64,000 nt of DNA from Pseudomonadota bacterium. GTDB lineage: Bacteria; Pseudomonadota; Gammaproteobacteria; Burkholderiales; Burkholderiaceae_B. Where the stretch lies: NCBI GenBank assembly GCA_023425645.1, contig JAFACG010000001.1, positions 27,460 through 91,459 of the forward strand, in the 5' to 3' direction. The notes beneath the pieces are model-generated. The model did not search any database. It had not been told where the DNA came from and saw nothing but the letters and a program-made list of their open reading frames with translations. This document shows positions 55,750 to 64,000 of this stretch, piece after piece. A program made the translations under genes and the position numbers. Position 1 is the stretch's first letter; every line of letters starts with the position of its first letter.

Positions 55750-56145
55750 TCAGGCGGGCAGCCGCTTGAGCAGGCGCAGGGGCTGACCCAGCCAGCGGCT
55801 GAACCAGGCCGCCGCCAGTTCCCCTTCATCCACCAGCCGCACGCTGCGGCCCTCCTCCTGCCACAGGGCGCAGGAGTCCTCGTCGTCCTCGATGACGTCC
55901 ACGGCAATGTCCAGGCGCATCATGCCGGGCGCACGCAGCACCAGGTCGCCAAAGCGCAGGTCGATCTCCAGGTCCGCCAGGCGGGGCAGTTCGTCCGCGG
56001 ACAGGACGCGGCCCGAGGCGTCGCCCAGGACCCACAGGTCGTGGCAAGCCGCCGCCTTGCCGTTTGCCAGGCCGGGGCCGCCTTTCAAGGGATGAAAGAG
56101 CGCTCCGGATTCGGTCCGGCGCTCCGCGCTCGTACAGGAAGTCAT
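55750..56145 (-). CDS. MOSC N-terminal beta-barrel domain protein, short
   Basis: A 131-residue protein that resembles only the N-terminal barrel of MOSC proteins: FHPLKGGPG at the start, WVLGDASGRVLSADELPRLADLEIDL, LVLRAPGMMRLDIAV and a closing AAAWFSRWLGQPLRLLKRLPA. Full MOSC proteins are about 270 residues with a C-terminal molybdenum-cofactor sulfurase-like domain and its reactive Cys; that domain is absent. The start overlaps the asmA stop by four bases (ATGA), so it is translationally coupled to asmA. Confidence 0.65.
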   Translation of the reverse strand: MTSCTSAERRTESGALFHPLKGGPGLANGKAAACHDLWVLGDASGRVLSADELPRLADLEIDLRFGDLVLRAPGMMRLDIAVDVIEDDEDSCALWQEEGRSVRLVDEGELAAAWFSRWLGQPLRLLKRLPA

Positions 56146-58778
56146 GGCCGCAGCAGTCCTTTCAAGGCGTCGCCCAAAGTCTGCACGGCCTGCGGCTCCG
56201 GCGCGTCCTGCGCGGATTCCTCGGCCGGCGCCTCCTGCTGGCTGAGCAGATCGAGCAATCCGTCCTGCAGGGCCTTCTTGATGGAAGGGCTGGCGATTTC
56301 CTTCCATTGCACTTGATAAGACAGCGCCTGCCAGGGACCGGATACGCGCAAGGGGATGGCCACATTGCGCAGATCCTGCAAGGATTTGCGCTCCTGCGGA
56401 TCCAGGCGTGCGTTCAAGCGCGCCTGCAGCAGCACGTCCGCCTGCTGGTTGACCATGTCCAGCCCCGCCGGCTTGCCCATGGACAGCGTCAGCAATGGGG
56501 TGGACGCCTTCAGGCTGCGAAAGACGCCCTGGCCCTGCTTGATGTCCAGCGAGCTCTGCAGACGGCTGAATACCGTGCGACGCTGCGGGTCCGACTCGGG
56601 GCGCAGCAGGGGAATCTGGCCGCTGAATGCATTGCGCACGGCTTCGTTGATGTCGCGCACGCTCTGGTCCAGGTCCACGCCACGCCAGCCGCCGTCCTGC
56701 AGGTCGAACTGCAGGCCGCCTTCCAGCGAGGCCAGCCGGGCCGCCACCGTCGCGCCCTGGCCCTTCAGGTTCAATTGCACATCGCCCTGCCCCGACAGCT
56801 GGTCATCGCCAAAAGCGTCCAGCAACAAGGACCCGACCTGCATCTTCTGCAATTTCAGCGACAGGTCGAACTGCTTGCCAGGCTCCAGGCTGCCCTGGAA
56901 CTGGAACTGCCCCTCGTAGCCTTTGCCCGTCAGTTGCTTGAGCTGCAGGTTCTCGCCCTGGTTCTGCAGCCGCCCCTTGACCTGCTCCAGCTTCAGGCCC
57001 AGGCTCTTGAGCTGCGCGGCCTCCATGCTCACGTCCAGGCGGGTGGTTTTCAGCCACGCCAGCGGATCGGCGTTGGCCACCAGCGCCTCTTCCACGGCCG
57101 GCGCAGGCGCCGGCTTGGGCTCGGGAGATTCTTCCTGTTCGGCAGCCGGGGCCTTGGCGGCCGGCTCGGGCTGCGCCTCGACGCCCTGAGCCAGGCCGGG
57201 CGCAGCCAGCCAGAAGATGGAACGCAATTCGTCCAGGTCCAGTTTGTCGGCCTTGAGCGCCGCCTTGAGCAGGCGGCCCTCGTCCTGGCCCTGCAGGCTC
57301 AGGTCCAGCGTGCCTTGCGCCTGATCCGTCTGGCTGCTCAACTGCGCCTGGTAGCTGCGCTGCCCCATGTTCAGGTCCGCATCGCCGGACAGGGGAATTT
57401 CGAAACGGCTGCCGGCCGCAGCCTCGTCCTCGACGCGCAGATTGGCCGCAATGGCGGGAAAGCGCAGCCATTGGCCCGCAGGCTGCCATTGCGCCGGCGA
57501 CACCGCCTTGATCTGCGCCACGCGATTGCCCTGCTTGACGGCCCCTTCCAGACGCGCCTCCTGGAACAGCAGCTTCTCGCTGTTCCCCGCGATTCCCTTG
57601 AGCGTCAGGCCCAGGCCCAGAACCCGCGGCCCGCTGACCTTCATCGTGGCCACGATCGGATCACCCTCGGCCTGGGTGGGCGAGACCTGGATGCGCGGCG
57701 CATCCAGAGCCAGTTCCAGCGCCTGCTGCTCGTTCTTGCCATTGACGCGCAAACCCAGCTTCTCGAAGGAGACCAGGTCGCCGGCGCTGTCGATCTGCAT
57801 CTTGGGCGTGGCCAGCGTAGCGCTCAGGTCATTCAGGGGATATTGCCCCAGCCATTGGCCTTGCAGCTGGACGTCCAGGCTGGTGGCGTTGAACTGGCGC
57901 TGCGAGGCGTTATAGGCCACATTGCCCTTGAGGGCCAGGCTCTGCGCCTTGATCTGGTCCAGTTCGCCGTTGAACAGCAGGTTGAGCTTCTGGGCGGAAT
58001 ACGACTTGGCGGCCGGATCCATGCGGAACTGGCCCTGGCCTTCCAGCATGCCGTCGGCGGACGGGTAGTCGCCCGAGATGCGTCCCTTCAGGGCCACGTC
58101 GAAAGGCTGGCCGAAAGTCATCCGGCCGGTGTTGACTTCCAGCTGCACCAGCCGGCCGATGACGTTGCTGCGCTTGCTGTAGTAGTGGATCTCGCCGCCC
58201 TTCAGGCTGAGGCCGGCGATATCGATCTGGAAATCCGTGTCGCTTCCCGAACGCTTGGCGATCAGCTCGGGCACGGGCGAGGATGCGTCCTGTCCGGCGG
58301 CGGCTGGCTCGGCGGCCTGGGCGGCGGGCAGCAGGGCCAGCGCGGCCGGAGCGGCCTGCGGCGCGGCGGCGGCCGGAGCGGCCTGCAGCAGATCGTCGAA
58401 ATTGAAATGCCCTTCCTCGTCGCGCACGATCCAGGCCTTGAAGCCGGTCACGGCGACGTGGTCGACCACCAGGCGGTTGTTGATCAGAGGCCAGAGGGCG
58501 ACGGCGAAGCGGGCGCTCTCCAGCGAGGCGAAGGGATCGTCGGAATTGCGGTCGGACAGAGACAGCCCCTGCACGGACAGGCCGATGCGGGGGAACAGGG
58601 AAAGCTCGATGTCGCCGTCGATCTTGAGCGTACGCTGGTACTTCTGCTGGACCACATCGGCCAGCTTCTGCTTGTACGAATTCGGATTGAATGTCAGCAG
58701 GAAAATCGCCCCGCCCACGACCGTGACAATTGCCAAGACGACGAGGCTGAACAAGCCCCGCTTAAACCATACTTTCAT
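56142..58778 (-). CDS. AsmA family protein
   Basis: An 878-residue envelope protein. One N-terminal transmembrane helix (GLFSLVVLAIVTVVGGAIFLLTF) is followed by the AsmA repeat start NPNSYKQKLADVVQQKYQRTLKIDGDIELSLFPRIGLSVQGLSLSD; the C-terminal AsmA_2-like region includes GQGVFRSLKASTPLLTLSMG and GDVQLNLKGQGATVAARLASLEG. The centre has two Ala/Pro/Glu linkers. AsmA-like proteins are thought to bridge the membranes and move phospholipids to the outer membrane. Confidence 0.9.
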   Translation of the reverse strand: MKVWFKRGLFSLVVLAIVTVVGGAIFLLTFNPNSYKQKLADVVQQKYQRTLKIDGDIELSLFPRIGLSVQGLSLSDRNSDDPFASLESARFAVALWPLINNRLVVDHVAVTGFKAWIVRDEEGHFNFDDLLQAAPAAAAPQAAPAALALLPAAQAAEPAAAGQDASSPVPELIAKRSGSDTDFQIDIAGLSLKGGEIHYYSKRSNVIGRLVQLEVNTGRMTFGQPFDVALKGRISGDYPSADGMLEGQGQFRMDPAAKSYSAQKLNLLFNGELDQIKAQSLALKGNVAYNASQRQFNATSLDVQLQGQWLGQYPLNDLSATLATPKMQIDSAGDLVSFEKLGLRVNGKNEQQALELALDAPRIQVSPTQAEGDPIVATMKVSGPRVLGLGLTLKGIAGNSEKLLFQEARLEGAVKQGNRVAQIKAVSPAQWQPAGQWLRFPAIAANLRVEDEAAAGSRFEIPLSGDADLNMGQRSYQAQLSSQTDQAQGTLDLSLQGQDEGRLLKAALKADKLDLDELRSIFWLAAPGLAQGVEAQPEPAAKAPAAEQEESPEPKPAPAPAVEEALVANADPLAWLKTTRLDVSMEAAQLKSLGLKLEQVKGRLQNQGENLQLKQLTGKGYEGQFQFQGSLEPGKQFDLSLKLQKMQVGSLLLDAFGDDQLSGQGDVQLNLKGQGATVAARLASLEGGLQFDLQDGGWRGVDLDQSVRDINEAVRNAFSGQIPLLRPESDPQRRTVFSRLQSSLDIKQGQGVFRSLKASTPLLTLSMGKPAGLDMVNQQADVLLQARLNARLDPQERKSLQDLRNVAIPLRVSGPWQALSYQVQWKEIASPSIKKALQDGLLDLLSQQEAPAEESAQDAPEPQAVQTLGDALKGLLRP

Positions 58779-59049
58779 TTAAGCCTCTAGTACCTCGAGA
58801 CATGACGCGATAAGCCATATAGCCGGATACGAAATGCTAACCCATGTCGGGCCGTCGCGAAGTACCGGAGCCAAGAAAATTCGGCGCGGAGGCTGAAAAG
58901 GAAGGCTCTATAACAAAAACGCTTATCATTACCTCAAGAAATATGAACATAGGGCAAAAGTCTGCGACTTGAAAGCCACTTCATGCCGTACAAGGGTTAT
59001 GCTTCGCCTATTACAGTCAGCCACTTGATCATCAAGCCCATAACGAATC
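58779..59049 (+). other. metY upstream region
   Basis: About 270 bases. A short AT-rich segment (TATAACAAAAACGCTTATCATTA near 58910) could hold the metY promoter. I looked for a SAM or SAH riboswitch fold and saw none that convinced me. Confidence 0.4.
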
Positions 59050-60327
59050 ATGAAATTAGAGACTCTTGCCATTCATGCCGGCTACCAGCCCGATCCGACC
59101 ACCAAGGCCGTGGCCGTGCCGATCTACCAGACCACCTCCTACGCCTTCGACAGCACCCAGCATGGCGCTGACCTGTTCGACCTGAAGGTGCCGGGCAATA
59201 TCTACACGCGCATCATGAACCCCACCAACGCCGTGCTGGAAGAGCGCGTCGCCGCGCTGGAGGGCGGCGTGGGCGCGCTGGCCGTGGCCTCGGGCATGGC
59301 GGCCATCACGTATGCTATACAAACGATTGCCGAGGCTGGCGACAACATTGTTTCCGTCAGTAAGCTGTACGGCGGCACCTACAATCTGTTCGCTCATTCC
59401 TTTCCCCGCCAGGGCATCACCGTCAGGTTCGCCCCGCACGACGACATCGCCGCGCTCGAGTCCCTGATCGACGAGCGCACGCGCGCCGTATTCTGTGAAA
59501 CGATTGGAAACCCCGCCGGCAACATCGTGGACCTGCAGGCCCTGGCCGACGCCGCGCACCGTCACGGCGTGCCCCTGATCGTGGACAACACGGTGGCCTC
59601 CCCCGCCCTGTGCCGCCCCTTCGAGCACGGCGCCGACATCGTGGTGCACGCCCTGACCAAGTACATGGGCGGCCATGGCACCACCATCGCGGGCATCGTG
59701 GTCGATTCGGGCAAGTTCCCCTGGGCCGAGCACAAGGAGCGCTTCGCCATCCTGAACCAGCCCGACCCGTCCTATCACGGCGTGGTCTACACGGAAGCCT
59801 TCGGTCCCGCCGCCTTCATCGGCCGCTGCCGCGTGGCCCCGCTGCGCAACACCGGCGCCGCCCTGTCCCCCTTGAGCGCCTTCCAGATCCTGCAAGGCAT
59901 CGAGACCCTGCCGCTGCGCATGGAGCGCCACACGGAGAACGCCCTGAAGGTGGCCCGCTATCTGAAGGCCCATCCGCAGGTATCCTGGGTGAAATACGCC
60001 GGACTGGAAGACCACCCCGAGCACGAACTGGCGCAGCGCTACCTGGGCGGCAAGCCCGCATCCATCCTGTCCTTCGGTATCAAGGGCGGCATCGAGGGCG
60101 GCACGCGCTTCATCGACGCCCTGAAGCTGGTGCTGCGCCTGGTCAACATCGGCGACGCCAAGTCCCTGGCCTGCCATCCGGCCAGCACCACGCACCGCCA
60201 GCTCAACAGCGAAGAGCTGGCGGCGGCCGGCGTCAGCGAAGACATGGTGCGCCTGTCCATCGGCATCGAACACATCGACGACATCCTGGCCGATCTGGAA
60301 CAGGCCCTGGAGGCCTCGCGCGGCTGA
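59050..60327 (+). CDS. metY: O-acetylhomoserine aminocarboxypropyltransferase (sulfhydrylase)
   Basis: A 425-residue Cys/Met metabolism PLP enzyme. [32 protein letters not shown] is the MetY N-terminus; [38 protein letters not shown] and [21 protein letters not shown] (PLP lysine) follow; the length and the insert near residue 330 separate it from MetB/MetC. It makes homocysteine from O-acetylhomoserine and sulfide, using sulfide from the cysHDN pathway. Single gene with its own terminator. Confidence 0.96.
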   Translation: MKLETLAIHAGYQPDPTTKAVAVPIYQTTSYAFDSTQHGADLFDLKVPGNIYTRIMNPTNAVLEERVAALEGGVGALAVASGMAAITYAIQTIAEAGDNIVSVSKLYGGTYNLFAHSFPRQGITVRFAPHDDIAALESLIDERTRAVFCETIGNPAGNIVDLQALADAAHRHGVPLIVDNTVASPALCRPFEHGADIVVHALTKYMGGHGTTIAGIVVDSGKFPWAEHKERFAILNQPDPSYHGVVYTEAFGPAAFIGRCRVAPLRNTGAALSPLSAFQILQGIETLPLRMERHTENALKVARYLKAHPQVSWVKYAGLEDHPEHELAQRYLGGKPASILSFGIKGGIEGGTRFIDALKLVLRLVNIGDAKSLACHPASTTHRQLNSEELAAAGVSEDMVRLSIGIEHIDDILADLEQALEASRG

Positions 60328-60344
60328 TTGGCGCGATCCGAAGC

Positions 60345-60381
60345 AAAAAGGCGCCCCTCCGGTCTGGAGGGGCGCCTTTTT
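60345..60381. terminator. bidirectional terminator between metY and DUF937 gene
   Basis: A 16-bp perfect stem including A- and T-tracts (60345-60360 with 60366-60381), loop GGTCT. It serves both convergent genes. Confidence 0.95.
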
Positions 60382-60397
60382 ATTGATACGTGAAAGG

Positions 60398-60814
60398 TCA
60401 GCTCTTGCGGAACAATTGCGTCAGCCCGCCCAGCAGGCTGTTGACGTCCGTCAGGTGAGACGGATCGAAATGGCCGTTCGGGCTGGCCTGGTCGATCAGG
60501 GACGGCAGCATGACCTTGAGGTTCTCCAGCACGGTCTGCTGGTTCAGGCCCGACAGGCTGACCAGCTTTTCGATGGCGGGAGCGCCCATGACGCTCGCCA
60601 GGTCCTGCTCGCCGATGGCCTTGTTCTCGCCTTGGGACAGCCAGGACGACACCACGTCGGCAAAACCGCCTTCGCGAAAGCGCTCGATCAAACCGGCCAG
60701 GCCGCCGGGATAGGTGCTGACCACCTGGATCAAGGCCGGCAGCAGCTCTCCCTGCACCTTGGAGTGCGGGTCCGCCGACGACAAGGCCGACACTACGGAA
60801 TTGAGCAAGCCCAT
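60398..60814 (-). CDS. YidB-like DUF937 family protein
   Basis: A 138-residue protein with the DUF937/YidB pattern: GLLNSVVSALSS at the N-terminus, GLAGLIERFREGGFADVVSSWLSQGENKAIGEQDLASVMG and a final GQLTPDG-like LPSLIDQASPNGHFDP. Cytoplasmic, helical; no function is established for the family. Shares a terminator with metY. Confidence 0.9.
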   Translation of the reverse strand: MGLLNSVVSALSSADPHSKVQGELLPALIQVVSTYPGGLAGLIERFREGGFADVVSSWLSQGENKAIGEQDLASVMGAPAIEKLVSLSGLNQQTVLENLKVMLPSLIDQASPNGHFDPSHLTDVNSLLGGLTQLFRKS

Positions 60815-61042
60815 TTTTCTTTTCTCCCCAATTACAGCAGCCCGCCAGGACAGGCGCAGGCTTGAACCGCAATTATGCCGCGACGGGCGCGCCCTTGGGG
60901 CGAAAAACTGTCAAGCCCGGTGAAGAGACCTAGGGTGAATCCGGGTGAGCCCGGTCTTGCCCGGCGCAGGCGCTGGGCTACACTGGTCGGCATGACGCCC
61001 GGGCGCCGCCGCGCCGGCGGCCCACCTTGACGGAGACCTGCA

Positions 61043-61963
61043 ATGAACCTGACCCCTTCTTCAGTCCTGTCCGCGGAAGACACCGCCCGCTGCCTGCCCT
61101 ACCCCGAGCTGGTCGCCTGCCTGGGCAAGGCGATGGCCGAACATGCAGCCGGCAGGATCCTGGCTCCGGAGCGGCAGGTGCTGAACTACCCGCAGGGCGG
61201 ACAGATGCTCTCCATGCCGGCCGTGGCGCACGATGTGGGCGTACACAAGCTCGCCAACGTCATGCCCGACAATCCGGCCCTGGGCCTGCCCTCCATCCTG
61301 GCCCTGGTCGCGGTCTACGACGCGCGCACCGGTCAGACGCTGGCGCTGCTGGACGGCCCCACCGTCACGGTGCGACGCACCGCCGCCGTATCCATGCTGG
61401 GCATACAGGCGCTCTGGCCGCAAGGGCCGACGCACGTGGCCACCCTGGGCTGCGGCCGCCAGGCCCTGGGCCATGCCGACGCCATCCTGACGCTGTATCC
61501 CAACGCCCGCGTCACCCTGACATGCCGCAATCCGCCCCGGGCGGAACAGGCCGTGGCCGGACTGCGCGAGCGCCATGGCGGCCGCATCCGCCTGACCAGG
61601 GACCTGCCCGCCGACGCGGACGTGGTGATCGCCCTGACCGGGAGCCTGACGCCCGTCTATCATGAAGAAGCCCGGCTGGAACGCCTGCTGATCGGAGTGG
61701 GCGCGTTCCGCGCCGATATGGCCGAGTTCGAGCCGCATACCCTGCATGCCAGCCGCCTGTACGTCGATGACCTTAACGGCGCCCGCCACGAAGCGGGCGA
61801 CCTGCTGCAGGCCCAGGTGGACTGGGACCAGGTACAGGGCATCCACCAGGTGCTGCGCTCGCCGGCGCCCAGGGACAAACCCTTCTTCTTCAAGTCGGTA
61901 GGCTGCGCAGCCTGGGATCTGGCCGCGGCGCGCTGCGCCTTGCAAATAGCGGAATCAGACTGA
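61043..61963 (+). CDS. ornithine cyclodeaminase/mu-crystallin family reductase
   Basis: A 306-residue NAD(P)H-dependent protein. The dimer/active part is LALVAVYDARTGQTLALLDGPTVTVRRTAAVSMLGIQAL; the dinucleotide motif is VATLGCGRQALGHADAIL; the C-terminus has KPFFFKSVGCAAWDLAAA. The sequence resembles Pseudomonas/Bordetella delta1-piperideine-2-carboxylate/delta1-pyrroline-2-carboxylate reductases more than ornithine cyclodeaminase, so a role in lysine or hydroxyproline breakdown is more likely. Single gene. Confidence 0.82.
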   Translation: MNLTPSSVLSAEDTARCLPYPELVACLGKAMAEHAAGRILAPERQVLNYPQGGQMLSMPAVAHDVGVHKLANVMPDNPALGLPSILALVAVYDARTGQTLALLDGPTVTVRRTAAVSMLGIQALWPQGPTHVATLGCGRQALGHADAILTLYPNARVTLTCRNPPRAEQAVAGLRERHGGRIRLTRDLPADADVVIALTGSLTPVYHEEARLERLLIGVGAFRADMAEFEPHTLHASRLYVDDLNGARHEAGDLLQAQVDWDQVQGIHQVLRSPAPRDKPFFFKSVGCAAWDLAAARCALQIAESD

Positions 61964-62043
61964 TTTTTCGCTGTTTATCAATTCTTTAAGACGTGTCCTA
62001 AAGCGGGCAAGAATGTTAATCTGGCGGCTGTCCCCGACCACTG

Positions 62044-62808
62044 ATGACTTTTCTTGTCCGCAGCGCAATGACTTCCTCGCACCATCCCCACGACGACGAT
62101 CCCTACCAGGTCCAGTCCCGATTTGAGATCCTGCGCATCCTGCGGGCCATCGAGAGCAGCGGCTTGCTGCTTCACATGGAAGCGGCCCAGGGAGACACCA
62201 GCATCGTCACGACCATCCTGGAGATAGACCCGGACAGCAACACCATCGTCATCGACACGGCCAACAAGCAAGAGCAGACCCGCCGTCTGCTGCAATCCGA
62301 ACACGTCAACTTCGAGTCGTCCGTGGACAAGGTCAAGATCACTTTCCAGGCCCCGACTCCGGAAGTCACCTCCTTCGAAGGCCAGCCCGCCCTGGCCATT
62401 CCCATCCCGGAATCCATACGGCGCCTGCAGCGGCGCGAGTACTTCCGCGTCAATGTGCCGCTGAACGAGCCGGCCATGGTCACCTTGCGACTGAACAATC
62501 AAAGCCAGAGCTTTCGCCTGCACGACATCAGCGGCGGCGGCCTGTCCCTGGTGGATGAATCCATGGACATGCCCGAGCCGATCGGCACGCATTACGCCCA
62601 ATCCCTGCTGGAATTGCCGGATACCGGCTCCTTCCTGGTCGCCCTGAAGGTCGCACGCACGGAAAAACAGGAGCTTCCCAACGGCAAGCAGATCCAGCGC
62701 CTGGGCTGCACCTTCATCGACCTGCCCGGCTCCACCCAGACCGCCATCCAGAACTACATTGCCCGCCTGGAGCGCCAGCAGATCGCCAAGCAGCGCGGCC
62801 ACGCCTGA
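62044..62808 (+). CDS. flagellar brake protein YcgR (PilZ domain)
   Basis: A 254-residue YcgR: N-terminal YcgR domain (residues 25-120) and PilZ domain (about 125-245). The cyclic-di-GMP binding motif RRLQRREYFRV (RxxxR) and DISGGGLSLVD (D/N-x-S-x-x-G) are intact. In flagellated relatives it slows motors when the messenger is bound. An alternative in-frame ATG at 62068 exists. It could sense the product of the GGDEF enzyme at 30644. No flagellar genes are in the window. Confidence 0.9.
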   Translation: MTFLVRSAMTSSHHPHDDDPYQVQSRFEILRILRAIESSGLLLHMEAAQGDTSIVTTILEIDPDSNTIVIDTANKQEQTRRLLQSEHVNFESSVDKVKITFQAPTPEVTSFEGQPALAIPIPESIRRLQRREYFRVNVPLNEPAMVTLRLNNQSQSFRLHDISGGGLSLVDESMDMPEPIGTHYAQSLLELPDTGSFLVALKVARTEKQELPNGKQIQRLGCTFIDLPGSTQTAIQNYIARLERQQIAKQRGHA

Positions 62809-62812
62809 GCAG

Positions 62813-63421
62813 TCAGAACAGCGACGGATCCAGGTCGGCCGGCACGTCCACATCCCGCAACACGCCCGCATCGGTCACGGCCACCCAGGCCGTGTCCTGG
62901 CTGTGCGCCTGCAAAAGGCCCCGAGCTCCCTCGGCATCGGGCAACGCCAGCAATTCTCGGCGCCACCCGATCCCGAACCCGACCGGATTGCCGGGCTGTC
63001 CGTCCACGGCCGGCCGCACCAGGCCGGCGCCCTGACGCAAGGCGCCAGCCAGAGCCGCCAGGGTCCGCGCCTGCACCCAGGGCATGTCGGCCAGCAGCAC
63101 CAGCCACCCGCAGGCGGGCGAGCTGGCCTGCACGCCGGCCTTCACAGTGACTCCCATGCCGCGCGCAGCCTGTTCGGCGCGCACAAAGCGCAGCGCCAGC
63201 CCGTCCAGCTCCTGGCGCAGTTCGGTCTCGTGTACGTCGCAGACCACCACGACCTCGTCCAATACCTCCAGCGCCGTCTCGCAGACCCTGCGCAGCACCG
63301 TCACCCCGTCCGCCATGGGCGCCAGCAGCTTGAGCTGACGTCCCGACGGGTCGAATCGCCGGCCCAGCCCGGCCGCCAGCACCAGCCCCGTTACCCCCTG
63401 AACTCGTTCAACGCCTGTCAT
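62813..63421 (-). CDS. MocA/MobA-like NTP transferase
   Basis: A 202-residue nucleotidyltransferase: N-terminal LVLAAGLGRRFDPSG is the G-x-G-x-R nucleotide motif, with KLLAPMADGVTVLRRV, VVVCDVHET, LVLLADMPWVQARTL (metal-binding Asp) and RPAVDGQPGNPVGFG. This is the MocA/CoxC-like group that makes molybdopterin cytosine dinucleotide for xanthine-dehydrogenase-type enzymes. Start at 63421 by homology. No molybdoenzyme is adjacent, so the assignment as cytidylyltransferase stays general. It is convergent with ycgR; the stops are two bases apart or nearly so. Confidence 0.82.
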   Translation of the reverse strand: MTGVERVQGVTGLVLAAGLGRRFDPSGRQLKLLAPMADGVTVLRRVCETALEVLDEVVVVCDVHETELRQELDGLALRFVRAEQAARGMGVTVKAGVQASSPACGWLVLLADMPWVQARTLAALAGALRQGAGLVRPAVDGQPGNPVGFGIGWRRELLALPDAEGARGLLQAHSQDTAWVAVTDAGVLRDVDVPADLDPSLF

Positions 63422-63645
63422 TGCCGCTCCTTGCCCGCGCCTCGACGCGCCGGCCCTGTTCACACCGGTCCGCGCCCGGCACTGCCGCTAGGGTAGCGGC
63501 AAAGCCGCGTTCGCGACAGCCCTTGCCGTTGACAGTATGAGCCGGCCGCAATACTACGCTGGATAAACACTTGATCAAGCGGCTGTTCTGAAGGAAGCAA
63601 TCAGTCATGCTGGTTCCTGGGCTCCACTCCTCCAGGACCCCATCC

Positions 63646-64000
63646 ATGACCCGGTACGACACCTTCTATCGCAGCCTGCTCGACGAGCCTCTGGTGCTGC
63701 ACGAGTTCATTGCCCACTGCCTGCCCGCCGTGGCTGCAGCGCTACAACTCATCGCAAGCTTTCCTGCTGATTGAGCAAAAACAACTGCTTCTGAACCAGT
63801 CCCTGCCTCCCGAAGCCATCATCACCCAAATCTTCCGCCTGCAGCATCTGCAAAGCATGGACGAGCTGCGGGGCTGTCTGCACACTATTGCCAAGCTGAC
63901 CCATCCCATCGAACACGCTCGGCTGCGCCGACTGCTGAGCAGCTGGGTCCAGCATGTGGTGCTGCCTTTGCACCTGCCCCATCTGGACACCCCCCTGATC
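63646..64000 (+). pseudogene. Rpn family recombination-promoting nuclease, internally deleted and cut by window end
   Basis: The first 25 codons (MTRYDTFYRSLLDEPLVLHE, FIAHCLP) match the N-terminus of Rpn/PDDEXK_2 nucleases. After a shift from one frame to another around 63740, the sequence resumes with late-domain stretches (QIFRLQHLQSMDELRGCL, ARLRRLLSSWVQHVVLPLHL). The catalytic core, normally about 150 residues between these, is missing. So it is a decayed copy of a family usually present as several mobile-like copies per genome. Confidence 0.7.

Noticed and set aside
58779..59049. SAM or SAH riboswitch before metY
   Set aside because: No convincing conserved core or nested stems could be found by eye.

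Overview
This window looks like the chromosome of a high-GC betaproteobacterium of the Alcaligenaceae (Bordetella/Achromobacter/Alcaligenes/Kerstersia type). The basis is the gene content and order: ftsY divergent from rsmD-coaD-ferredoxin, ribBA-ribH-nusB-thiL-pgpA-pncC, CIRCE-groES-groEL, and assimilatory cysH-cysD-cysN with an iron-sulfur type CysH. Many LysR/IclR/MocR regulators sit next to metabolic genes. Assignment to genus is not possible from sequence reading alone. No rRNA, tRNA or CRISPR array was seen.

Layout. 1-9242: partial hotdog thioesterase, MATE exporter and hemerythrin protein (+), then a BMP-type nucleoside ABC importer operon, a Pmp3-like peptide, meso-diaminopimelate dehydrogenase and a LeuE-type exporter (-). 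9243-9690 holds two tandem 162-bp palindromic repeats. 9691-16352: CoA-transferase with a divergent LysR, ahpC-ahpF behind a 37-bp OxyR-like site, and a MocR regulator divergent from an EamA transporter (16508-17392). More palindromic repeats follow (17399-17709). 17881-23022: cysH-cysD-cysN running convergently into pta-ackA. 23115-31792: LysR, DUF1348, MgtC, a LysR/pirin pair, an Abi-type HEPN gene with an in-frame amber stop, a DedA-rhodanese fusion, a TetR regulator, a hairpin-rich repeat region and a GGDEF cyclase.

31919-41998 is an accessory region. It begins with gene debris (amidase remnant, LuxR-tail remnant) and continues with a GNAT enzyme, an IS1182-family element with its ends, a large autotransporter, a MaoC protein, an MmgE/PrpD tail remnant and an arsR-arsC-acr3-arsH arsenic operon whose arsH is frameshifted. 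Much of it appears less GC-rich than the flanks. Two roughly 88-bp imperfect direct repeats bracket the IS/autotransporter/MaoC portion.

41972-64000 returns to core genes: groESL, dgkA-pyrF, the riboflavin/NusB/thiamine/phospholipid operon, IclR, a CYTH-CHAD protein, ftsY, rsmD, coaD, ferredoxin, AsmA, metY, DUF937, an ornithine-cyclodeaminase relative, YcgR, a MocA-like nucleotidyltransferase and a broken Rpn nuclease gene cut by the window end.

The most interesting unexplained signal is a family of non-coding, hairpin-rich repeats. A 351-bp element (52312-52662) has 18-bp terminal inverted repeats and an 11-bp target duplication, and it has split the terminator hairpin shared by the CYTH-CHAD and ftsY genes. 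It shares modules with the region at 29950-30545, and a hairpin at the same relative place in both loci keeps its pairing through compensatory base changes. A second repeat family (9263-9585 and 17399-17709) also preserves its palindromes despite sequence change.
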